From an uncultured Massilia sp. (GTDB taxonomy: Bacteria > Pseudomonadota > Gammaproteobacteria > Burkholderiales > Burkholderiaceae_D), in assembly GCA_913778765.1 (NCBI GenBank), contig CAJYXO010000124.1:1-48211 (forward strand): a stretch of DNA of 48,211 nucleotides. Direction: 5' to 3'. A model generated the notes under the pieces. The model did not search any database. It was given only the letters and a program-made list of their open reading frames with translations, and was not told the DNA's origin. Positions 32,427 through 41,727 of this stretch are shown piece by piece (within the stretch, counting starts at the first letter, position 1; every line of letters begins with the position of its first letter). The position numbers and the translations under genes are program-made.

Positions 32427-33419
32427 TTATGAAGACGCATGCCGGAACGAGCGCCTGAACTGTCCGGGCGCCGAGCCGGTGTGGCGCTTGAACGCCGCAC
32501 TGAACGCGCTTTCCGAGGCATAGCCCAGGCGATAGGCCAGCGTGGCCACCGGCTCGTCGCCGTGCCGAAGCGCGTGACAGGACAGTTGCATGCGCCAGCG
32601 CTGGAGGTACTGCAAGGGTGCAATGCCGACCAGAGTCTTGAAGCGCAGCGCCAGCGCTGACCGCGACATGTTGGCGATCCGTGCAAGGGCTGGCAGGCTC
32701 CAATGGCGCCATGGCTCGGCGTGCAGACGCCGAAGCACAGCGCCGATCTTCGGATCGGCAATCGCCTCCAGCCAGCCACGCGTTCCCGCTGCGCCTTGCG
32801 CGCGCAAAGCCTCGACGAGCGCAATGCGTGCCAGGCCATCCCTGACAAGCCGCTGGCCGGGTGCGGCGCCATCTTCGCGCCGATACATGTCCAGCAACAT
32901 CCGCAGCGCCGGCGCGGCCGCCGACGCCGACCGGATATGCAGGACCGGCGGCAAAAGCGCCGCCAGCAGGTCGCGCTGCGCCGGATCGATGTCGAACCTG
33001 CCCGCGACCGCCACCACTTCCTCGGCGCCGCCCCATTGCACGGCGCCCGTAGCCGGATCGGCGTGGCGCCTGAAATGCTCGACGCCATCGCGCACCGGCG
33101 CCGACAAGTCGCTCGCCACAACGAAAGGCAGGCCGCCGTGCATGACCAGGCAGTCGCCTTCGTCGAGCCGAATGGCGTTCGCCGAGCCGTCGACGCTGAT
33201 CCATTGGCATCCCTGGACCTGGGCAATGAATTTCAGGTAATCATATTCCGGAAAACGCAAAGCCCATGCCCCGCCCGCTGCGATACGCAGGGATTGACCG
33301 CTACGCACCTGCAACAGCGCCAGGATGTCCGACAAGGGGTCGCCGTCGGCGCAAGCGGGGTCTGGCACGAAGGGGTTTCGATATGGATGCGCAAGCAAGA
33401 AGTGTGGATCGTCGAGCAT
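32427..33419 (-). CDS. AraC-family regulator
   Basis: The 330-aa protein has an N-terminal cupin-type AraC ligand domain (residues about 30-180; SGQSLRIAAGGAWALRFPEYDYLKFI). A C-terminal AraC DNA-binding domain with two helix-turn-helix motifs follows (SLPALARIANMSRSALALRFKTLVGIAPLQYLQRWRM, then PVATLAYRLGYASESAFSAAFKRHTG). The cupin_6-type domain is typical of regulators of alcohol, aldehyde or ketone metabolism. It is divergent from an aldo/keto reductase gene with a 55-bp gap that contains an inverted repeat. It probably activates that gene; this is inferred. Confidence 0.92.
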   Translation of the reverse strand: MLDDPHFLLAHPYRNPFVPDPACADGDPLSDILALLQVRSGQSLRIAAGGAWALRFPEYDYLKFIAQVQGCQWISVDGSANAIRLDEGDCLVMHGGLPFVVASDLSAPVRDGVEHFRRHADPATGAVQWGGAEEVVAVAGRFDIDPAQRDLLAALLPPVLHIRSASAAAPALRMLLDMYRREDGAAPGQRLVRDGLARIALVEALRAQGAAGTRGWLEAIADPKIGAVLRRLHAEPWRHWSLPALARIANMSRSALALRFKTLVGIAPLQYLQRWRMQLSCHALRHGDEPVATLAYRLGYASESAFSAAFKRHTGSAPGQFRRSFRHASS

Positions 33420-33445
33420 GTTCGGGGCGTGATCAAGTTATTAGA

Positions 33446-33466
33446 CTTCAGGTTTCGAATCTGAAG
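33446..33466. promoter_or_regulatory. Inverted repeat between AraC regulator and aldo/keto reductase
   Basis: The arms CTTCAG and CTGAAG are separated by 9 bases. The right arm overlaps the ribosome site of the aldo/keto reductase. It is a candidate AraC operator. Confidence 0.35.
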
Positions 33467-33474
33467 GAGCAAGC

Positions 33475-34500
33475 ATGCAATACCGACTGCTCGGGAAAAC
33501 CGGCATCATCGTTTCGCGCATCTGTCTCGGCGCCATGACCTTCGGCGGTGCGACCACACCGCCCTACGACAAGGTCGGCGGCCTGTCGCTGGCCGAGACC
33601 GAAGGCCTGGTTGGCGCCGCGCTCGACGCCGGCATCAATTTTATCGACACGGCTGACGTCTATGCTGCCGGCGAATCGGAAACGCTGCTCGGCGCCGCGC
33701 TCCAGGGACGCCGCGACGAGGTAATCGTGGCCACCAAGTTCCACGCACCCATGGGCAAGGGGCCGAACGACGCCGGGCAGTCGCGCCTGCACATCATGCG
33801 GTCGATCGAAGGCAGCCTGCGGCGGCTGCGCACCGACCATATCGATCTTTACCAGATCCATAACTTCGACGACCTGACGCCCATGGAGGAAACCCTGCGC
33901 GCGCTGGACGACGCCGTCAGCGCGGGCAAACTCCGCTATATCGGCTGCTCCAACCTCGCCGCATGGCAGGTCGCCAAGGCGCTCGGGATCTCGGCCCTGC
34001 ACGACTGGCATGCATTCGTCTGTGTGCAGGCATGCTATTCCCTGGCCGTCCGCGACGTCGAACGCGAGATCCTGCCGATGGCGATCGACCACGGCTTGGG
34101 CATGCTTGCCTGGAGCCCGCTCGCTGGAGGGCTGTTGTCCGGCAAATTTGGCCGCAGCCGCCACGCCGGCGACGCCAGCCGCCGGACCCACATCGATTTT
34201 CCGCCCATGGCCCAGGAACACGGCCACCGCGTCATCGATGCACTCGACGTCGTCGCGGCTCGTCACGGTGTCAGCGGCGCACAGGTCGCGCTGGCCTGGC
34301 TGTTGGCCCAGCCGGGCGTCACTGCCGCAATCTTCGGTGCGCGCCGGGTCGAGCAATTGCAGGACAATCTGCGCAGCCTGGATCTTGCGCTGTCGGGAGA
34401 GGACTTTGCGCTGCTCGAACAGGCCAGCGCCTTGCCGCCTTCGTATCCGGGGTGGATCCAGGCAATCACGAACGAGCATCGCGCGCGGTTCATAGCCTGA
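33475..34500 (+). CDS. Aldo/keto reductase
   Basis: The 341-aa NADPH-dependent oxidoreductase reduces aldehydes or ketones. Conserved residues of the AKR tetrad are seen: D in NFIDTADVY, Y in ADVYAAGESE, K in VVATKFHAP and H in IDLYQIHNFD. The cofactor segment is GVTAAIFGARRVEQLQ. It belongs to the AKR11/12-like group with GxxTFGG near the N-terminus (ICLGAMTFGGA). A gaaggag box lies 8 bases before the ATG. The end overlaps the convergent LuxR gene by 11 bp. The divergent AraC regulator probably controls it. Confidence 0.93.
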   Translation: MQYRLLGKTGIIVSRICLGAMTFGGATTPPYDKVGGLSLAETEGLVGAALDAGINFIDTADVYAAGESETLLGAALQGRRDEVIVATKFHAPMGKGPNDAGQSRLHIMRSIEGSLRRLRTDHIDLYQIHNFDDLTPMEETLRALDDAVSAGKLRYIGCSNLAAWQVAKALGISALHDWHAFVCVQACYSLAVRDVEREILPMAIDHGLGMLAWSPLAGGLLSGKFGRSRHAGDASRRTHIDFPPMAQEHGHRVIDALDVVAARHGVSGAQVALAWLLAQPGVTAAIFGARRVEQLQDNLRSLDLALSGEDFALLEQASALPPSYPGWIQAITNEHRARFIA

Positions 34501-35095
34501 TGCCCTCGCCCGGCATGATCAGGCCACGGCGCGCCGCCACGGCCACCACATGGATGCGGGCGGTGGCGTCCAGCTTGTGCATCAAGCCCTTCATGTGCGT
34601 CTTGACGGTGCCGACACCAATCCCCAGGCGGCGCGCGATCGACTTGTTGCAACATCCTTCCGCGAGCAACTGCAGTACCTCGGTCTCGCGGCCGGTCAGG
34701 GCGATCCTGTTGCGTCCATCGGCGGCATAAGATGCGATGGCCTTGCCAAGGTAAGCGCGGCCAGCTGACAAACGGCGCACTGCCTCCACCAGTTCGTCGG
34801 GGCTGCAGGACTGCAGCACGTAACCGGCCACGCCGTCGGCAAGGGCCTTGCGCACCTGGGATTCCTTGTCAAGCTGCGTCACGATGAGCACCCGCGCAGC
34901 CGTATCTGGACGCCGCGCCAGCTCGACGCCGGCGGCGTAATCGGCCACCAGCACGGCAGCGCCGCCGCCCGCCCCGGGATCCCGCGACTCGAGCGTAACG
35001 CGCCACTGGCCATGGGCCGACAGGATTGCATGCAGTCCAATGCTCATGGCCGGGTCGGCGTGCTGTACATGGATGGTATGGAGGTCGTCGCGCAT
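34490..35095 (-). CDS. LuxR/NarL-type response regulator
   Basis: This 201-aa protein has a receiver-like N-terminal half (VLVADYAAGVELARR, VLIVTQLDKESQVRKALADGVAGYVL). It also has a C-terminal LuxR helix-turn-helix (LTGRETEVLQLLAEGCCNKSIARRLGIGVGTVKTHMKGLMHKL). The acidic pocket at the receiver N-terminus is weak, so phosphorylation is uncertain. No histidine kinase is adjacent. It is the last gene of a three-gene minus-strand run after the NDH-2-like and AzoR genes. The start at 35095 (MRDDLHTI) is preferred because a gagga box precedes it. It may sense redox-linked signals; this is inference. Confidence 0.85.
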   Translation of the reverse strand: MRDDLHTIHVQHADPAMSIGLHAILSAHGQWRVTLESRDPGAGGGAAVLVADYAAGVELARRPDTAARVLIVTQLDKESQVRKALADGVAGYVLQSCSPDELVEAVRRLSAGRAYLGKAIASYAADGRNRIALTGRETEVLQLLAEGCCNKSIARRLGIGVGTVKTHMKGLMHKLDATARIHVVAVAARRGLIMPGEGIRL

Positions 35096-35105
35096 GGCCA
35101 CATCC

Positions 35106-35735
35106 TCAGTCGTCGACTTCGCGCACATCGAAATGGCGGTCCACTTCGGCGTGGGCGTCGTGCCGGGCCTGTGCGATGCGTTCCTCGCCCAGCGCCATGC
35201 CTTCCATCGAGAAGAACACCAGCTCGCGCAGGCCGACCATGCCGAGTACGGCGCGCAAATAGGGTTCGAAAAAGTCCGGATTGCGCGCCCTCGGCCCGGT
35301 GCGCCAGCCGCCGCTCGTGACCGCGACGTATACCGGACGGTCGGGCAGCATGCCGACCTTGCCTTGCGGGGTCGGACGGACCGTGCGGTGCACGCGCACC
35401 ACGTGGTCGATCCAGGCCTTGAGCGAAGCGGGCACGGTCAGGTTGTGGACCGGCGTGCCGATCACCAGCAGGTCCGCCTTCTGGAGCTCTTCGATCAGCT
35501 CGTCCGAGCGCGCCAGCGTACCCGGCCCCGTCGCGACGTCCGCTCCGGCGGGCCCACCGGCCAGCGCGACGGCATAGGCCTCGTCGACCTGGGTCAGCGG
35601 CGTGGACCACAGCGGCCGCTCGGCCACCCGCGCCTGTGGATGGCGGGTACGGAGATGCGCAAGAACATGGCCGGAGAGGCGATAACTGTCGCTGTCGAAG
35701 CCTCGCGGACTGGCGCTGATGTGGAGGATGTTCAT
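35106..35735 (-). CDS. azoR: FMN-dependent NADH-azoreductase/quinone reductase
   Basis: The 209-aa flavodoxin-fold protein reduces azo dyes and quinones with NADH. The FMN phosphate loop is HISASPRGFDSDSY. The second FMN motif is IGTPVHNLTVPASLKAWIDHVVR. The third is AVTSGGW. In family members this activity detoxifies quinones and electrophiles. An agga box lies 7 bases before the ATG at 35735. It is 26 bases from the NDH-2-like gene upstream and 10 bases from the LuxR gene downstream, so the three form an operon. Confidence 0.92.
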   Translation of the reverse strand: MNILHISASPRGFDSDSYRLSGHVLAHLRTRHPQARVAERPLWSTPLTQVDEAYAVALAGGPAGADVATGPGTLARSDELIEELQKADLLVIGTPVHNLTVPASLKAWIDHVVRVHRTVRPTPQGKVGMLPDRPVYVAVTSGGWRTGPRARNPDFFEPYLRAVLGMVGLRELVFFSMEGMALGEERIAQARHDAHAEVDRHFDVREVDD

Positions 35736-35761
35736 GAGATGTCCTTCTTTGGCAGTGCGCT

Positions 35762-36970
35762 TCAGGGCACGATGACGTAGTCCGGATTGGCTACAGCGAA
35801 CACGGCCTCGCGATCGGCTTGCGGCGGATAGATCCATTGCGTGTTGATCTGTTGCTTGAGCGCCTTTGCTTCTGCGCCCGTCAGGTGCACCTGTCTGTCC
35901 CAGCCCTCGGTGTAGAGCGCGCCCCAGGCGCCGAGATCGAGGCAAGTCACGTATTTCGGCTGGCTGTAGGGATGCAGTGCCAGACCGAGCAGCTCGGCCG
36001 CCGCGTTGTGTCCGGCGACCCGGCCGAGGCTCAGCGCATGCTGGCACGACATCGCCGCGACGTTGCCGACGTCGTCTGTCGCGGCGCGCGCCACGTCGCC
36101 GCTCACGAACACGCCGGGCACATCGCGCGGGCGCAGGTAGGGATCGGCGGGCACGCGGCCGAAGCGGTCGTGTTCGGCGCCAATCATTTGCGCAAGGCGA
36201 TTGGCACGCACGCCCGCCGTCCACACGACCGTGGAGGCCTCGATCCGGCGCCCGTCCGCAATCGTCACACCGCCAGGATCGACGCCCGTGACCGTGGCCG
36301 AGGTGAGCACCTCGACGCCATTCGCGGCCAGCGCTTCCTGGATCAGCGGGCGCGGTACCGGCCCGAGATCGGGTCCGACTTCCGGGGCCTGTTCGAGCAG
36401 CACCACGCGGATATCGGCGTCCAGCCCGAGCACCTTGCGAAGGCGCGCCGGCATTTCGGTCGCCGCCTCGATGCCGGTGAAGCCGCCGCCCGCCACCACG
36501 ACCGTATTACGGGCGCGGCTCTCCGGACGGTGCGCCAGGCTCGCGAGATGGGCATCCAGGGCGCGCGCGCTGTCCAGCTGGTCGACGTCGAAGGCGTACT
36601 CGGCAAGCCCGGGCAGGGCCGGCCGCACCACGCGGCTGCCGGTTGCGAGCACGAACCGGTCGTAGACGATGGTGCGCCGGCGGCCGTCGACGCCGCGCAC
36701 CTCCACTTCGCGGGTGGCGGCGTCGATCGACTCCACCCAGCCCGCCACATGGCGCACACCGACCGCATCGAACAGCGCCTGCAGGTCCGGCGCCATGCCC
36801 TCGAGGGTGGTTTCATAAAGGCGCGGCCGCATGTGCAGCGCCGGTTCCGGTGAAACCACGATCACGGCGACTTCCCCTTCCTTGCCCGCCAGGGCGACGG
36901 CGCGCGCGGCCGATAGCGCGGCCCAGGTGCCGGCGAAGCCACTGCCGGCGATGACGATCTGCTGTTGCAT
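35762..36970 (-). CDS. NDH-2-like FAD/NAD(P)H oxidoreductase
   Basis: The 402-aa protein belongs to the pyridine nucleotide-disulfide reductase superfamily. It has an N-terminal FAD-binding Rossmann motif (IVIAGSGFAGTWAALS), the NADH motif VVVAGGGFTGIEAATEM, and a C-terminal FAD-binding segment with GVFVSGDVA. It resembles type II NADH dehydrogenases, though it lacks the usual C-terminal membrane helix. An aaggag box precedes the ATG at 36970 by 7 bases. It is the first gene of the AzoR-LuxR operon. It probably reduces a quinone or feeds redox cofactors to AzoR. Divergent from the MocR gene. Confidence 0.88.
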   Translation of the reverse strand: MQQQIVIAGSGFAGTWAALSAARAVALAGKEGEVAVIVVSPEPALHMRPRLYETTLEGMAPDLQALFDAVGVRHVAGWVESIDAATREVEVRGVDGRRRTIVYDRFVLATGSRVVRPALPGLAEYAFDVDQLDSARALDAHLASLAHRPESRARNTVVVAGGGFTGIEAATEMPARLRKVLGLDADIRVVLLEQAPEVGPDLGPVPRPLIQEALAANGVEVLTSATVTGVDPGGVTIADGRRIEASTVVWTAGVRANRLAQMIGAEHDRFGRVPADPYLRPRDVPGVFVSGDVARAATDDVGNVAAMSCQHALSLGRVAGHNAAAELLGLALHPYSQPKYVTCLDLGAWGALYTEGWDRQVHLTGAEAKALKQQINTQWIYPPQADREAVFAVANPDYVIVP

Positions 36971-37102
36971 GGGGTTCTCCTTGAATGCGGACATCGGATG
37001 GGTTGACCGAATGTCCCGGTTGTCGATGAATACATTCTCGGGATAAACTGGATTCAAGTCTTGATCCTCTTTTTCAATATTTGACTGGTCCACTTCGCCC
37101 AG

Positions 37103-38620
37103 ATGAGCCGCATTCGAAGCACCGCCAGCGCCATCCTGTCCTTGCCGCTCGGCGCGCCCGCCGCCGGTGAAACCCTGCATGGGTGGCTTTACCGTAGCCT
37201 TCGCCAGGCCATCCTGGACGGCCGCCTGGCGCCCGGTCAGGCGCTGCCCGGCACGCGCGCGCTCGCCGCCCAGCACGGATTGGCGCGCGGCACGGTCCAG
37301 GCCGCGTTCGACCAGCTGCTGTCCGAGGCTTACCTCGTCGCCACGCGCGGCAGCGCCACCCGCGTGTCTCCCGCGCTGCCGGAAAGGACCTTGCAGACGA
37401 TCGCGCCTGCGGCCGGTCCCGCACCCATCGCCGGCGCGGCGCCGCCATCGAGTCCGCGGCTATGGATCGAGCGCACGGCCGGCCTGGGCAGCCCCTTCCC
37501 TCTGCAGCCGGCCAGTGCGGTGCCCACGACCTTCCAGCCGCACCGCTGCGACGTCTCCGCCTTTCCTTTCGACGTCTGGCGCACACTGCACCTGCGTTGC
37601 CTGCGCGCCTCGCGTCCCGATGCGTTTGCCGACCCTGGCGCCCTTGGACTGGAACGCCTGCGCACCGAGATCGCGCGGCACCTGCATGTGGCGCGCGGGG
37701 TGCATGCCGCGCCGGAACAGATCGTGATCCTCAACAGCGTGCAGCAGGCGCTCGACATCTGCCTGCGCCTGCTGGTCGCCCCCGGCGACAGCGTGTGGAT
37801 GGAAAACCCGGGCTATCCAGGCGCGCGCCAGGCCATGCTGGCGCACGGCGCGGCGGTGGCCGACATCGCGGTCGACTCCGAGGGCGTGCGGGTCGAGGAC
37901 GGCATCGCGCGTGCGCCGCATGCCCGCCTCGCTTACGTCACGCCGGCCCGCCAGGCGCCTTTGTCGGTGGCCTTGTCGCCGCAGCGGCGCCTGGCGCTGC
38001 TCGACTGGGCCATCACGGACGGCGCCTACGTGTTCGAGGACGATTACGACAGCGAATACCGCTTCGTCGCGCGGCCGATCCCCGCCCTGCGCAGCCATCC
38101 GGGCAGCGAGCACAATGTGATCCTGGCCGGCACCTTCAGCAAGCTGCTGTTCCCCGGCATCCGGCTGGCCTTCGTGCTGCTGCCGCGCCACCTGGTCGAT
38201 CCCTTCACGCACGCGTTTTCGCTGACGAGCCGCAGCGGCAACGGCCTGACCCAGGCGGTGCTCGCCGACTTCTTCGCGGAAGGCCATTTCGACCGCCATG
38301 TCAGACGCATGCGGCGCCTGTACGCGCGCCGCGCGGAAGCCTTCGCCGAGGCTGCGCAGCGTCACTGGCGCGGACTGCTCGAGGTTCCGGAACCGGCCGC
38401 CGGGCTGGATATCGTCGCCCGTCTCGTCGGCATGGACGAGACCAGCGCGCTGGCGCGCCTGGGCCCTGCCGGCCTCTCCGCCTTTCCGCTGGCGAACTAC
38501 CATGCGCGCGAGACGGCCGGCCTGGCGCATGCCCCGGGCCTGGTCTTGGGCTTCGCGCCGTTCGACGAAGCTGCGATCGAATCCGGCGCGCGGCGCTTCC
38601 GGGCCGCGCTGCGCGGCTAG
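37103..38620 (+). CDS. MocR/PdxR-type GntR transcription factor
   Basis: The 505-aa protein has an N-terminal GntR winged helix (LYRSLRQAILDGRLAPGQALPGTRALAAQHGLARGTV, residues 29-65). It also has a large fold-type I PLP-aminotransferase-like domain. The PLP lysine is K in GTFSKLLFPGIRL, and the PLP-pocket aspartate is in FEDDYDSEYR. MocR regulators often control PLP or amine metabolism; the target here is unknown. It is divergent from the NDH-2-like/AzoR operon and followed by an AhpD-like gene on the same strand. Either neighbour may be the target. The ACTGG words at 37047 and 37084 in the intergenic region might be direct-repeat sites. Confidence 0.93.
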   Translation: MSRIRSTASAILSLPLGAPAAGETLHGWLYRSLRQAILDGRLAPGQALPGTRALAAQHGLARGTVQAAFDQLLSEAYLVATRGSATRVSPALPERTLQTIAPAAGPAPIAGAAPPSSPRLWIERTAGLGSPFPLQPASAVPTTFQPHRCDVSAFPFDVWRTLHLRCLRASRPDAFADPGALGLERLRTEIARHLHVARGVHAAPEQIVILNSVQQALDICLRLLVAPGDSVWMENPGYPGARQAMLAHGAAVADIAVDSEGVRVEDGIARAPHARLAYVTPARQAPLSVALSPQRRLALLDWAITDGAYVFEDDYDSEYRFVARPIPALRSHPGSEHNVILAGTFSKLLFPGIRLAFVLLPRHLVDPFTHAFSLTSRSGNGLTQAVLADFFAEGHFDRHVRRMRRLYARRAEAFAEAAQRHWRGLLEVPEPAAGLDIVARLVGMDETSALARLGPAGLSAFPLANYHARETAGLAHAPGLVLGFAPFDEAAIESGARRFRAALRG

Positions 38621-38740
38621 CCTTCTCACCTAAGGGAGAAGCGCGGCCCGATCCGGTACGTCACAATATTCCGGCAACGACCATACCGTCCCTCCTTAAA
38701 CGCATGCCGCCGGCAGCGCACGAATAGCGAAAGGATCACC

Positions 38741-39202
38741 ATGCAAAAAGCACGTCTGAGCCTGTTCACCCAGGCCCCCGTCATTCTGAAAGCCATGATC
38801 AACCTGTCAGGCGCCGTCAAGCAAAGTTCACTCGGTCCGCGCCTGGTCGAGCTGGTCAACTTGCGCGTTTCCCAGGTCAACGGCTGCGGCGTCTGCGTCG
38901 ACATGCATTGGCGCGACCTGATCAAGCAAGGCGCGGATCCGCGCCACTTGAACGCCATCGCCGGCTGGCGCGAGGCGCCCTTCTTCGACGCCCGCGAGCG
39001 TGCCGCGCTGCGCTGGGCCGATGCCCTGAACGCCCTGCCGGGCCGGGACGATACCGATGCCGCCTATGCCGAGCTGCGCGAACAGTTCGGCGAGAACGAG
39101 ATCGCCGAGCTGACGTATGCAGTCACCACGATCCGCGCCTGGAACGTGATCAATCTTGGCTTGCGCAACCAGTTGCCGGAGAACCCGCCGCCGGGCATGT
39201 AA
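38741..39202 (+). CDS. Carboxymuconolactone decarboxylase/AhpD-like protein
   Basis: The 153-aa alpha-helical protein has the AhpD-type active-site motif NGCGVCVDMHW with C49, C52 and H56 in the conserved order. This gives thiol-based peroxidase-like or alkylhydroperoxidase activity. It is the shorter CMD subfamily, with the carboxymuconolactone decarboxylase role not established. It lies 120 bp after the MocR regulator. No ECF41-type promoter is seen before it. A gaaagga box precedes the ATG by 7 bases. Confidence 0.9.
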   Translation: MQKARLSLFTQAPVILKAMINLSGAVKQSSLGPRLVELVNLRVSQVNGCGVCVDMHWRDLIKQGADPRHLNAIAGWREAPFFDARERAALRWADALNALPGRDDTDAAYAELREQFGENEIAELTYAVTTIRAWNVINLGLRNQLPENPPPGM

Positions 39203-39211
39203 GGCGCCACG

Positions 39212-40117
39212 CTAGCCTGCCGATGCGCCGAGCACCTGGCGCACCCGCTCGCGCAGCCAGGCATTGGCCGCATCCCGATGCGTGCGTTCGTGCCAGTACA
39301 GCGACAGCTGCAGCGTGGGCAACGCCAGCGGCGTATCGACGACCCGCAGGTCCAGGTCCGCGGCCAGCGCATGCGCCAGCCGCCGCGGCAGCGTCGCCAG
39401 CGCATCCGTGTGCCGCACGATGTGGGCCGCCGCCGTGAAGCCCGGGACGTGGCAAAGGATCGCTGCGGGCGGGAGCAAGTCCGCGAGCGCGCGCGCGGCC
39501 ACGCCGTATTCGTGATGGGTATCGCCCAGCGCAACCAGGACGTGCCGCTGGCGCACGAACGTGGCGCGGTCCAATCCCGTAGCGCAAGGATGGCCGGCGC
39601 GCATGACCGTCGCATAGCGCTCCAGCCACAATGGCCGCTTGTGAATGTGGTTCGCCAGCTGGGGGAACGATCCCAGCGCCAGATCGATCCGGCCTTGCTC
39701 CAGCTGGCCCTCGAGTTCACGCGGGTCGCATTGCACCGAACGCACCGATACGTGCGGCGCCGCGTCGCCGAGCCCACGCAGCAGGCGGGGCAGGACGTGG
39801 ACCACGCCGCCATCCACCATGTACAGCCGAAAGCAACGCTCGTCCTTGCCGGGATCGAAGTTGGCCGATCCGCCTTCCATGCTGCGTACACCAGCCAGCA
39901 CGCCGGCAAGGGGTTCGCTGAGCTCGAGCGCACGTGCGGTCGGTTCCATGCGCTGCCCTGCCCGTACGAACAAAGGATCGCCAAAATGCCGGCGCAGACG
40001 CGCGAGCACGCGGCTGACGGTTGGCTGCGCCAGGCCGAGCTGGTCGGCGGTGCGGGTCAGGCTTCCCTCACGCAGAAGACTGTCGAGCACCTGCAATTGC
40101 AGCAGGTCGATCGTCAA
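39212..40117 (-). CDS. LysR-family transcriptional regulator
   Basis: The 301-aa protein has an N-terminal winged HTH (LLQLQVLDSLLREGSLTRTADQLGLAQPTVSRVLARLR, residues 5-42). The effector-binding domain contains FRLYMVDGGVVHVLPRLLRGL and VRSVQCDPREL. It is convergent with the AhpD-like gene, 9 bp apart, and upstream of the MFS efflux operon on the same strand but not joined to it. Its target is unknown. The motif in the ligand domain differs from CysB/CbbR types. Confidence 0.92.
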   Translation of the reverse strand: MTIDLLQLQVLDSLLREGSLTRTADQLGLAQPTVSRVLARLRRHFGDPLFVRAGQRMEPTARALELSEPLAGVLAGVRSMEGGSANFDPGKDERCFRLYMVDGGVVHVLPRLLRGLGDAAPHVSVRSVQCDPRELEGQLEQGRIDLALGSFPQLANHIHKRPLWLERYATVMRAGHPCATGLDRATFVRQRHVLVALGDTHHEYGVAARALADLLPPAAILCHVPGFTAAAHIVRHTDALATLPRRLAHALAADLDLRVVDTPLALPTLQLSLYWHERTHRDAANAWLRERVRQVLGASAG

Positions 40118-40285
40118 GGACCTTCCCCAGGCGTGCGGACGACGCGGGCTTTTGGCTTCATTCCGGTGCTCTCCTTACTCATGATCATAGCATCGCGCTG
40201 CCGGGCGAGCGCGCCGGGTGCCATGCTGCCGTTCGCCGGCAGGTTTGTCATGCCGCTTTGGAGAGAGGCGCGGCGCACGGCTCGC

Positions 40286-41716
40286 TCAAGCGAAACGGCG
40301 CTGGAAGGCCAGGACGGCGGCGCCGGCCACGCCGATCCAGACCAGCGCCCAGAATGCATCGATGCCGGCCAGGAGCGCCCCTTGCTGAGCGAGGATGGCG
40401 GGCGCCGCGGCGGCGTTCTCGGCGAGACGGGCACCGTGCAGCGCGCCGCGTTGCTGGAGCAGGATCGCGGCGCAGCCCGAGCCGAGCGCAAGTCCGAACT
40501 GTCCCAGCATGTTCTTGAGCTGCTGCGCATTCGAGAACAGGACATTGTCGTGCTGGAGATCCTTGAATGAATGGAGCGCGGTGACCGCCATGCCCGGCAC
40601 CACGAAAGCGCCGAACAGGCCGATCCAGGGGGCGACGCCGCGCCACGCCGGCGTCGCCGGATCGAGGTGTGCGAAGTGCCAGCCGAATGCGGCGAGCAGC
40701 ATGAAGGCCGTGACATAGAACTTGGTCGGGTGCGGCCGCCTTTTCACGAGCAGCAGCATGACGACGAAGGTCGGTACGGCGGCCGACAGGCCGGCCGATT
40801 GCAACTCCCCCGCCTGCCGGTACGCCACGCCGAGCACGCGCTGCACGAGGTGCGGCATCAAGCCGTTGAATGTCCCCAGAAGGCCATAACAAACGGAGAA
40901 AATGGCAAGTCCGGTCAGGTAGCGCCGGCTGCGCAGCATCTCCAGGCGCACGAAAGGCTGGCCGTGACGGCGGTGCGACAGCACGAACCAGGCGAGCAGT
41001 CCTGCGCCGGCCGCCAGCAAGCCGGCGACCAGCGCCCGCTCGCCATGCCAATCGTAGCTCAGACGCTGCAGCGCGAACAACAGCAGGAAAGCACCGCCAC
41101 CCAGCAGCATCCCGTCGCCAGGGTCGAAGCCGCTTCGGGTCCCGTCCAGCGTCACGGCGTCCGCCGGCATCCACAGCAGCGTGGCGGCGCCCGCGATCGC
41201 GCCCAGCAGCGCCAGCAGCAGGAAGATACCGCTCCATGCGTCAGCGTCGACGAGGGAAGCCGCGGTTACCGGCGCCACCGCCATGCCGGACGCCAGCGCC
41301 CCGCCGAATGCGGCGATGCCTTGGATCCGTTGTGGAGAGGGCGGGATCAGGTTCACCATCATGCGCGCCGCCGTCATGAACACCCCGCCGCCGGCCGCCA
41401 TCAGTATCCGGCCGGTGGCGAAGGCGCCGACCGAGGTCGCGCCTGCGCACAACCAGCTCCCGCCCAGGAACACCAGGACCGCGCCCAGCAGGAAATCGCG
41501 CCAGCCGAAACGCTGGACGAGGACCGTGATCTGGGAGATCGACAATACGGCGACCGCCGCGTACAAGGCCGTAACGAGGCTGTACTGCTCGGGCGAGGCG
41601 CCGATGCGTCCCATGGTCGGCGCCGAAGCGAACACGATCATCCCGGACTGCAGGAATTCGATCAGGTTGAAGACGAAGATGGTGGCCAGCAGCGCGGGCC
41701 GCGGGATCGGTCTCAC
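40286..41716 (-). CDS. DHA2-type MFS multidrug transporter
   Basis: This 476-aa integral inner-membrane protein has about 14 hydrophobic helices, typical of the DHA2/EmrB group. Examples are LLATIFVFNLIEFLQSGMIV, FATGRILMAAGGGVFM (the motif C-type glycine-rich stretch), and AILGALFLLLALLGA-type stretches such as LLLALLGAIAGAATLL. It exports drugs by proton antiport. It follows the HlyD-like adaptor (11 bp) and the NodT-type outer membrane protein. The three form a tripartite efflux operon led by the MarR gene. The terminus near 40286 is near the next LysR gene start region. Confidence 0.9.
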   Translation of the reverse strand: MRPIPRPALLATIFVFNLIEFLQSGMIVFASAPTMGRIGASPEQYSLVTALYAAVAVLSISQITVLVQRFGWRDFLLGAVLVFLGGSWLCAGATSVGAFATGRILMAAGGGVFMTAARMMVNLIPPSPQRIQGIAAFGGALASGMAVAPVTAASLVDADAWSGIFLLLALLGAIAGAATLLWMPADAVTLDGTRSGFDPGDGMLLGGGAFLLLFALQRLSYDWHGERALVAGLLAAGAGLLAWFVLSHRRHGQPFVRLEMLRSRRYLTGLAIFSVCYGLLGTFNGLMPHLVQRVLGVAYRQAGELQSAGLSAAVPTFVVMLLLVKRRPHPTKFYVTAFMLLAAFGWHFAHLDPATPAWRGVAPWIGLFGAFVVPGMAVTALHSFKDLQHDNVLFSNAQQLKNMLGQFGLALGSGCAAILLQQRGALHGARLAENAAAAPAILAQQGALLAGIDAFWALVWIGVAGAAVLAFQRRFA

Positions 41717-41727
41717 GACGCCTCCTT

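Noticed and set aside
38690..38745. ECF41-type promoter before the AhpD-like gene at 38741
   Set aside because: A CGTCACA word occurs at about 38660 but the CGTC is 21 bases downstream rather than 16 and the first base differs, so the spacing rule fails.
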